Of a stretch of DNA of 64,000 bases, positions 58,882-64,000 are shown piece after piece; within the stretch, counting starts at the first letter, position 1, and every line of letters begins with the position of its first letter. The stretch lies in contig DATJQV010000034.1 in the NCBI GenBank assembly GCA_035505375.1, positions 16,637 to 80,636 on the forward strand, read 5' to 3'. Source of the stretch: a bacterium (lineage in GTDB: Bacteria; Hydrothermota; Tepidihabitantia; Tepidihabitantales; Tepidihabitantaceae). Below the pieces are notes generated by a model. It ran no database searches and was not told the DNA's origin. It saw only the letters and a list, made by a program, of their open reading frames with translations. The position numbers were made by a program, and so were the translations under genes.

Positions 58882-58887
58882 GGGCAG

Positions 58888-60741
58888 ATGATACTCGCGG
58901 CGATGTTCATCCCGATTATCCTCGGAGTCATCGTCTACCTCGTGCCGCGCAAGCTGAATCGCGGCCACGAACTCCTGGCGCTGGCCGGCACGGTCGTCAC
59001 ATTCATCCTTGCCGTCAGGCTCTTCGCGCTCGGCACGGCCAACGTCAGCTACAACTGGTTCACCATGGGCAACACCACGGTCGCGTTCGACTTCCGCCTC
59101 TATCCGTTCAGCCGCTTCATCATGGCCGCGGCGTCGGCCTTCGCGATGCTCATCACGCTCTACTCCTGGAAGCCGATTGCGGGACACAGCCGGATCAATG
59201 AGTATTACGCCTACCTGCTCATCTGCCTGGGTGCGACCAACGGTGCGGTGCTCAGCAACAACTTCCTGCTGCTCCTCGTGTTCTGGGAGACGCTGCTCAT
59301 CCTCACCTACCTCTTCATCACGCTGGGCAAGCAAGGCGCCTACAAGACCGCGACCAAGAGCCTGATTCTCGGCGGCGTCGCCGACTTCCTGATGATTCTG
59401 GGCGTCGGCGTGCTCTGGATGCGGACCGGGACCCTGACCATGACCGACCCGAGCCTGCCGGTGGTCACGACCGGGTATGCCGGTGCCGCGTTTATCCTGA
59501 TGATGATCGGCGCGTCGGCCAAGGCCGGCTCGATGCCGTTCCACACTTGGATACCGGATGCCGCGATTGACGCTCCCCTGCCGTTCATGGCCTTCCTGCC
59601 GGCAGCTTTGGAGAAGCTGCTCGGCATCTACCTGCTTGCACGCATCGGACTCGACTTCTTCCGGCTCGACCGGACCATGTCCATCGTCACGATGACACTG
59701 GGTGCCGTAACCATCCTCTTACCGGTCTTTGCCGCGCTGGTCCAGAAAGACTACAAGAAACTACTTTCCTTCCACGCCATCAGCCAGGTCGGATACATGG
59801 TCATGGGCATCGGCACTAACGTCGCGCTGGGAGTGGCCGGCGGCGTCTGGCACATGCTCAACCACTCGATGTACAAGAGCACGCTCTTCCTGACTGGCGG
59901 TTCGGTTGAGAAGCAGACCGGGACCACCGACCTCCGCCAGTTGGGCGGCCTCGGAAAGAAGATGCCGCTGACCGCCCTCTGCGCCTTCATCGCCGCGGCG
60001 TCCATCTCCGGCATCCCGCCGCTCAACGGCTACTTCAGCAAGGAGCTTGTCTACCACGGGGCCCACGAGACCGGGCTCTGGATATTCGTTATCGCCGCCA
60101 TGCTCGGCTCGACCATGACCCTGGTCTCATTCCTCAAACTGACCTTCACCACCTACCTCGGTCAGAAGAAGCAGGCCCTTGAAGAGACCAGGGAAGCCCA
60201 CTGGACCATGCTCGTGCCGATGCTCATCATCGCGGCGGGCTGCGTCCTTTTCGGCGTCTACAACCAGTTGCCCATCCGGCTCTTCATCCAGCCCTTGATA
60301 TCCGCGCCCGGGGTCCCGTTCAGCAGTGTCGAAGTCGCCCAGCATTCCTGGCTGGTGACACCGATAACGCTGCTCGCCTTGGCGTTCCTTGCCCTCGGGT
60401 TTGTCGCCTTCTTTGTCGGCCGGGCCCGCACCCACGAGTCCCTGACCGCAATGGACTATGTCCACGACGCGCCGGTGCTGCGGACCCTGTACGGCTGGTC
60501 GGAGAAGCGGTACTTCGACATTTACGAACAGGGTGTCCGCTTCCTCCGCTGGCTGGCCGGCCTGGTCTTCCGTTTCATCGAGCGTCTGGCCGACTATCTG
60601 GTTGAAGGTACGGCGTGGCTGGGCGTTGCACTCGGCCAGCAGGTTCGCAAACTGCACACCGGCCTGCTTGCCGTCTACCTCTCCTGGGTCATCTTCGGCA
60701 TCGTAATCCTGCTGCTGCTGGTCGGTGGAGTCTTCAAATGA
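58888..60741 (+). CDS. Proton-translocating antiporter-like subunit 2 (NuoL/ND5 family, long form)
   Basis: 617 residues. Core motifs LVFWETLLILTYLFITLGKQ, AGSMPFHTWIPDAAIDAPLP, LVQKDYKKLLSFHAISQVGY and NHSMYKSTLFLTGGSVEKQT, then a C-terminal extension of about 120 residues with an amphipathic segment (YFDIYEQGVRFLRWLAGLVF) and a final membrane helix, resembling the lateral-helix-bearing subunits of Hyf-type hydrogenases. It starts 6 bases after the previous stop. Confidence 0.88.
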   Translation: MILAAMFIPIILGVIVYLVPRKLNRGHELLALAGTVVTFILAVRLFALGTANVSYNWFTMGNTTVAFDFRLYPFSRFIMAAASAFAMLITLYSWKPIAGHSRINEYYAYLLICLGATNGAVLSNNFLLLLVFWETLLILTYLFITLGKQGAYKTATKSLILGGVADFLMILGVGVLWMRTGTLTMTDPSLPVVTTGYAGAAFILMMIGASAKAGSMPFHTWIPDAAIDAPLPFMAFLPAALEKLLGIYLLARIGLDFFRLDRTMSIVTMTLGAVTILLPVFAALVQKDYKKLLSFHAISQVGYMVMGIGTNVALGVAGGVWHMLNHSMYKSTLFLTGGSVEKQTGTTDLRQLGGLGKKMPLTALCAFIAAASISGIPPLNGYFSKELVYHGAHETGLWIFVIAAMLGSTMTLVSFLKLTFTTYLGQKKQALEETREAHWTMLVPMLIIAAGCVLFGVYNQLPIRLFIQPLISAPGVPFSSVEVAQHSWLVTPITLLALAFLALGFVAFFVGRARTHESLTAMDYVHDAPVLRTLYGWSEKRYFDIYEQGVRFLRWLAGLVFRFIERLADYLVEGTAWLGVALGQQVRKLHTGLLAVYLSWVIFGIVILLLLVGGVFK

Positions 60742-62231
60742 GCGAAGGCTGGCTTCTCGCATTCGTGTTCCTGCCGATAGCCGGGGCCGCGCTCATACCG
60801 GTCGCGGAGAAGATTGCTAAATGGCTCACCGACACCATTGCCGTTGCGGTCCTTGCCGCACTGCTGGTCGGCGGCCTCGCCTTGTCCGGCTGGGTCCGCG
60901 AGGTCGGCTCGCTCAGCTTCGTGCTCCCCGGCGCGCTCCCGTCTGCCCAGACCCTCTACCTGGACAGCCTGAGCCTGCTCGTCCTGCTCGTCATCAATGC
61001 GATTGCCCTGTTCGCACTGATATTCTCGATTGAGTACATGAAACCGTATGGAGCCAAGGCCAGGTTCTATGCCCTGTTCCTCCTGCTCGTGACCGGGATG
61101 AACGGTATCGTCCTGTCCCACGACCTCTTTGGCCTGTACGTGTTCCTCGAGGTGGCGGCCGGCAGCTCCTACGCGCTGATTGCCTTCGGGCTCGAGAAGC
61201 AGCAGCTTGAGGCCGCGTTCAAGTATCTCGTCCTTTCGGCGGCGGCTTCGGCCATGATGCTGCTCGGCATCGCCCTCATCTTTGCCCAGACCGGCAGTCT
61301 GGACATGAAAGTCGTGAGCGCCGCGCTGGCCTCGGCCGGCCCTGACCGCTCCCTGCTCTTCATCGCCACCCTCTTCCTCATCGGCTTCACTTTCAAGATG
61401 GCGATGGTCCCGTTCCATGCCTGGCTGCCTGACGCCTACTCCGCGGCTCCCACGCCGGTATCGGCAACTATGGCCGGCGTCCTGAGCAAAGCGGCGGGCG
61501 TCTATGCGCTGGCCCGGGTGTTCTTCAACGTCCTCGGTATCCAGACGCTTACCGGCTTCGCCCCGGCCCTGATGGCGCTCGGCGCGCTCAGCATCGTCAC
61601 CGGCTCCATTCTCGGCTTGGTCCAGACCGACTACAAACGGCTCCTGGCCTTCTCCAGCGTGGCCCAGCTTGGCTACATCCTCCTCGCCTTCGGTATCGGC
61701 ACGCCACTCGCCTTTGTCGGTGCCCTCTTCCACGTGATGAACCATGCCACTTCCAAGAGCCTCCTGTTCCTCACCGCCGGGGCGACGGAACGTGCGACCG
61801 GCCTCCGGGACCTGAACCAGATGGGCGGCCTGGGCAAGAAGATGCCGGTGACGGCCACCAGCTCGGTCTTCGGCTCGCTGGCGATATCCGGCGTGCCGCC
61901 GCTCAACGGCTTCTTCAGCAAAGCGGTAATCGTTGTCGCCGCGGTAATGGCGGGCTGGCAGACGGGCAACACGGCCTACTATGTCTACGCTCTCATTGCG
62001 GTTCTCTTCAGCGTAGTCACCCTCTCCTACTTCCTGAAACTGCAGCGCAAGGCCTTCTTCGGCCTGCTGAAAGAGGAACTCGGCAAGGTCAAAGAAGTCG
62101 GGCCGGTCATGGCCGTGCCGATGGCGCTCCTGGCCTTCCTCTGCCTGGCACTGGGTCTCGCATTCCCGTGGCTCTACACCGTCCTGCTCAATCCGGCCGG
62201 GGCTGTGCTGACGTCGCTGATGGTGCGCTAG
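60738..62231 (+). CDS. Proton-translocating antiporter-like subunit 3 (NuoM/N family)
   Basis: ATG 60738 overlaps the previous stop (ATGA); the frame further upstream is unused. 497 residues with GLYVFLEVAAGSSYALIAFG, KMAMVPFHAWLPDAYSAAPT, VLSKAAGVYALARVFFNVLG and LVQTDYKRLLAFSSVAQLGY. A third proton-pumping module in series; complex I also has three, some group 4 hydrogenases one to three. Confidence 0.88.
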   Translation: MSEGWLLAFVFLPIAGAALIPVAEKIAKWLTDTIAVAVLAALLVGGLALSGWVREVGSLSFVLPGALPSAQTLYLDSLSLLVLLVINAIALFALIFSIEYMKPYGAKARFYALFLLLVTGMNGIVLSHDLFGLYVFLEVAAGSSYALIAFGLEKQQLEAAFKYLVLSAAASAMMLLGIALIFAQTGSLDMKVVSAALASAGPDRSLLFIATLFLIGFTFKMAMVPFHAWLPDAYSAAPTPVSATMAGVLSKAAGVYALARVFFNVLGIQTLTGFAPALMALGALSIVTGSILGLVQTDYKRLLAFSSVAQLGYILLAFGIGTPLAFVGALFHVMNHATSKSLLFLTAGATERATGLRDLNQMGGLGKKMPVTATSSVFGSLAISGVPPLNGFFSKAVIVVAAVMAGWQTGNTAYYVYALIAVLFSVVTLSYFLKLQRKAFFGLLKEELGKVKEVGPVMAVPMALLAFLCLALGLAFPWLYTVLLNPAGAVLTSLMVR

Positions 62232-62777
62232 ATGGTACTCCATTCTGTCCTTCTCGCCGGAATCGTCCTTTTCGCCCTGCTGGCAGTGTTCCTCAAGGAC
62301 TTGCTGCGTTCCGCCATCTGTCTGGCCGTGGCCAGTATCTTCCTGAGCATCGTCTTCTTCCAGCTCGGCGCGCCCTATGCGGCGGTATTCGAACTCTCGG
62401 TCGGCGCCGGACTGGTTATGGTGCTCCTGGCCTCGGCCATCGGCCTGACCCGCCGGACTCCCCCGGAGAACGAAGAGCAGGGCAGGTCACCTGCCTTGAT
62501 TCTCCCGCTCATCGCCCTGCTCGTGCTGGCTGTCATTGATATCGTGGCGTTCACAGCCATGGGGAGCCGGCTCATCGCGACGCCCGCCGAAGGGCAAGCT
62601 GCCGGCTTCGCCGAAACCCTGTGGCGCGTAAGGTGGGTCGACATTCTCGCGCAATTGGGCATAATACTGGTGGGTGTCTTCGCGATCCTGGCGCTTTTCC
62701 GAAAAGAAGGCGGCCTGATCGGGCTTGGCCCGCGTGCCAGTGAGCCTGCCGACCCCACAGAGAACCATGAATCCTAG
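62232..62777 (+). CDS. NuoJ/MbhD-like membrane subunit
   Basis: Starts directly after the previous stop. Five membrane segments; LRSAICLAVASIFLSIVFFQ and LGAPYAAVFELSVGAGLVMV are the NuoJ/MbhD-type TM2-TM3 run containing the conserved Glu, and DILAQLGIILVGVFAILALF forms the last helix. It overlaps the next gene by 11 bases. Confidence 0.8.
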   Translation: MVLHSVLLAGIVLFALLAVFLKDLLRSAICLAVASIFLSIVFFQLGAPYAAVFELSVGAGLVMVLLASAIGLTRRTPPENEEQGRSPALILPLIALLVLAVIDIVAFTAMGSRLIATPAEGQAAGFAETLWRVRWVDILAQLGIILVGVFAILALFRKEGGLIGLGPRASEPADPTENHES

Positions 62778-63081
62778 TGCCATCTGGCTGAACGACCTCG
62801 CCATCGTAGCCGCGCTCTTCCTGCTCGGGCTGGTCGGGTTGCTCGTGATGCGCAATCTTGTGAAGCTGCTCATCTGCGCCGAGCTCCTGACCAAGGGCGT
62901 GACCCTCGCGCTTATCGCTTCGGGCTTTGCGCGAAGCAACCCCTACGTGATGCAGTCAGTCGTGGTCACGCTCATCGTCATCGAGGTCGTGATTGTGGCC
63001 ATCGCCCTGGCGCTCGTCATCAACCTCTACCGCCAGACCGGGTCATTGGATATTCGCAAACTGACTGACCTGAAGTGGTGA
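62767..63081 (+). CDS. nuoK: NuoK-like membrane subunit
   Basis: 104 residues with three helices and both membrane glutamates of NuoK retained (CAELLTKG and LIVIEVVIVA). Forms part of the proton path next to NuoJ and the antiporter modules. ATG 62767; the frame upstream belongs to the overlap. Confidence 0.85.
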   Translation: MNPSAIWLNDLAIVAALFLLGLVGLLVMRNLVKLLICAELLTKGVTLALIASGFARSNPYVMQSVVVTLIVIEVVIVAIALALVINLYRQTGSLDIRKLTDLKW

Positions 63082-63082
63082 A

Positions 63083-63403
63083 ATGAGAATACTACTCAGC
63101 CCGCCGATTGTGTTTGTGGTCTCGCTCGGCCTCGGGCTTCTGTTCTACTGGCTGGGCCGCGCCATGGCCCCGAAGACGAACATGACTCCGGCCAAGGCCT
63201 CATCCTATGCCTGCGGTGAAGACGCGCCCATGACCAAGGCCCAGTTGAGCTACCGCCTCTTCTACTCCCTCGCCATCTTTTTCACGGTCCTGCACGTGGC
63301 GGCCCTGGTCGTAACCACGCTGCCGACCGGTCCGACTGCCGTGTTCGGCCTCGTCTACCTGGCTGTCATCGTCCTTGCGGTCTTCGCCCTGGTAACAAAA
63401 TAA
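63083..63403 (+). CDS. NuoA-like membrane subunit lacking the canonical acidic residues
   Basis: 106 residues, three helices, with the NuoA-like loop ASSYACGEDAPMTKAQLSYR before TM2. Where NuoA has FDVEA with Asp and Glu in TM2, this protein reads LHVAA, so both acidic residues are gone. It starts one base after the NuoK stop. Confidence 0.75.
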   Translation: MRILLSPPIVFVVSLGLGLLFYWLGRAMAPKTNMTPAKASSYACGEDAPMTKAQLSYRLFYSLAIFFTVLHVAALVVTTLPTGPTAVFGLVYLAVIVLAVFALVTK

Positions 63404-63837
63404 TGGCGATACTTACCAACCTCGCAACCTGGTCCCGGGTGAAGTCGCCCTGGGTGCTTCACTTCAACGCGGGCGGTTGCAACGGCTGTGACATCGAGAT
63501 TCTGGCCGCGCTGATGCCGCGCTTCGACGCCGAGCGCTTCGGGGTCCTGCTCAAGTCCACACCCCGGCACGCGGACGTCATCCTTGCTACCGGCTGCGTG
63601 ACCAAGCAGATCGGCTCGCGCCTGAAGCGCATCTACGACCAGACCCCGAACCCGAAGTTCGTGATTGCGGTCGGCACCTGCGCCAGCGGCGGCGCGCCGT
63701 TCAACGGCTGCTACTGCAACCACGGCGGCATCGACCGGGTCATCCCGGTAGACATGTACATACCCGGCTGTCCGCCCCGCCCGGATGCCTTCATCTACGG
63801 CGTGGCGCAACTGCTGGCCAAACTTCAAGGCAAGTAA
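63403..63837 (+). CDS. NuoB-like / group 4 hydrogenase small subunit
   Basis: Carries the single proximal 4Fe-4S cluster. GGCNGCDIEI is the Ech/Mbh/Hyc-type motif; complex I NuoB has a CC pair instead. The further ligands lie in GTCASGG and PGCPPRP. Thus it is closer to energy-converting hydrogenase small subunits than to respiratory complex I. Its ATG shares one base with the previous stop. Confidence 0.88.
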   Translation: MAILTNLATWSRVKSPWVLHFNAGGCNGCDIEILAALMPRFDAERFGVLLKSTPRHADVILATGCVTKQIGSRLKRIYDQTPNPKFVIAVGTCASGGAPFNGCYCNHGGIDRVIPVDMYIPGCPPRPDAFIYGVAQLLAKLQGK

Positions 63838-64000
63838 TGACTGACGATATTCTACAGACCAAGGTCAAAGAGCACTTCGGGGACCGGTTCACCGTCACAA
63901 TCCCTCATCCGAACCGGGCCTGGATTACGGTGAGCGTCGAAGAGCTGCCGGAACTGGCGAAGTGGCTCAAGGACGACCTTGGTTACTACCATTGTTCGAC
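63837..64000 (+). CDS. NuoC-like (30 kDa) subunit, cut by the right edge
   Basis: ATG 63837 shares one base with the NuoB-like stop. The visible 54 residues (DILQTKVKEHFGDRFTVTIP, then ITVSVEELPELAKWLKDDLG) match the start of the NuoC / hydrogenase 30-kDa family. The catalytic large subunit is expected to follow beyond the window. Confidence 0.8.
   Translation, partial: MTDDILQTKVKEHFGDRFTVTIPHPNRAWITVSVEELPELAKWLKDDLGYYHCS

Noticed and set aside
60675..62243. 522-codon open frame on the minus strand.
   Set aside because: Antisense shadow of the third antiporter-like subunit; composition dominated by Glu/Gly/Arg/His, no domains.

Overview
The window is about 62% GC, densely coded and almost entirely bacterial housekeeping and energy genes. 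I see no rRNA, tRNA, CRISPR array, prophage or recognisable insertion sequence. Several traits point to an anaerobic, Gram-negative-type, uncultivated bacterium of the FCB / candidate-division WOR-3 kind: two ferredoxin-dependent 2-oxoacid oxidoreductases, a glycyl radical enzyme with its activase, superoxide reductase plus an encapsulated ferritin, a membrane-bound hydrogenase/complex-I-like cluster, TolQ/ExbD/TonB genes, and a secreted M1 peptidase with a FlgD-like C-terminal sorting-type domain. The lineage is an inference; no marker gene in the window fixes it.

Layout. 1-8 kb: housekeeping genes (nadC, dprA, obg, coaD, rsmD, a CofE-like ligase, murJ, a PAC2 protein). 8-13 kb: small secreted protein, SDR, hemerythrin, TadE-like protein, universal stress protein. 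13-17.7 kb: 2-oxoacid:ferredoxin oxidoreductase, then a superoxide reductase / encapsulated ferritin / encapsulin operon. 18-24.7 kb: a 1529-residue multi-PAS sensor kinase, a receiver protein and an NtrC-type regulator. 25-31.6 kb: accessory region of short genes, including duplicated small genes with structured leaders. 31.7-34.3 kb: a DUF2089 / SHOCT-like / DUF4097 membrane-stress-type operon. 34.5-43.6 kb: secreted proteins, M1 peptidase, glycyl radical enzyme pair, HdeD, QueH. 44-48 kb: four-subunit pyruvate:ferredoxin oxidoreductase. 48-54.5 kb: HNH protein, propeller lipoprotein, YgjP, YacP, TPR lipoprotein. 55-57.3 kb: TolQ/ExbD/ExbD/TonB. 57.4-64 kb: hydrogenase/complex-I-like operon, cut by the right edge. 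Together the oxidoreductases would generate reduced ferredoxin, which the right-hand membrane complex could couple to ion pumping.

Two window-wide signals stand out. First, at least 20 short tracts of phased, degenerate tandem repeats (mostly 7-nt units around a TC core, some 8-, 9- and 12-nt) fill intergenic gaps and also run in frame into genes: the N-terminus of CoaD, the gamma domain of the 2-oxoacid oxidoreductase, the linker before the cargo peptide of the encapsulated ferritin, and the C-termini of the sensor kinase, an XRE regulator and a DUF2089 protein. Second, many operon-leading genes have a clear sigma-70-type promoter whose -10 box ends only 5-10 nt before the start codon, with no Shine-Dalgarno, so they look leaderless; other genes have classic leaders. 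Promoter and repeat calls were read by eye and no search was run.
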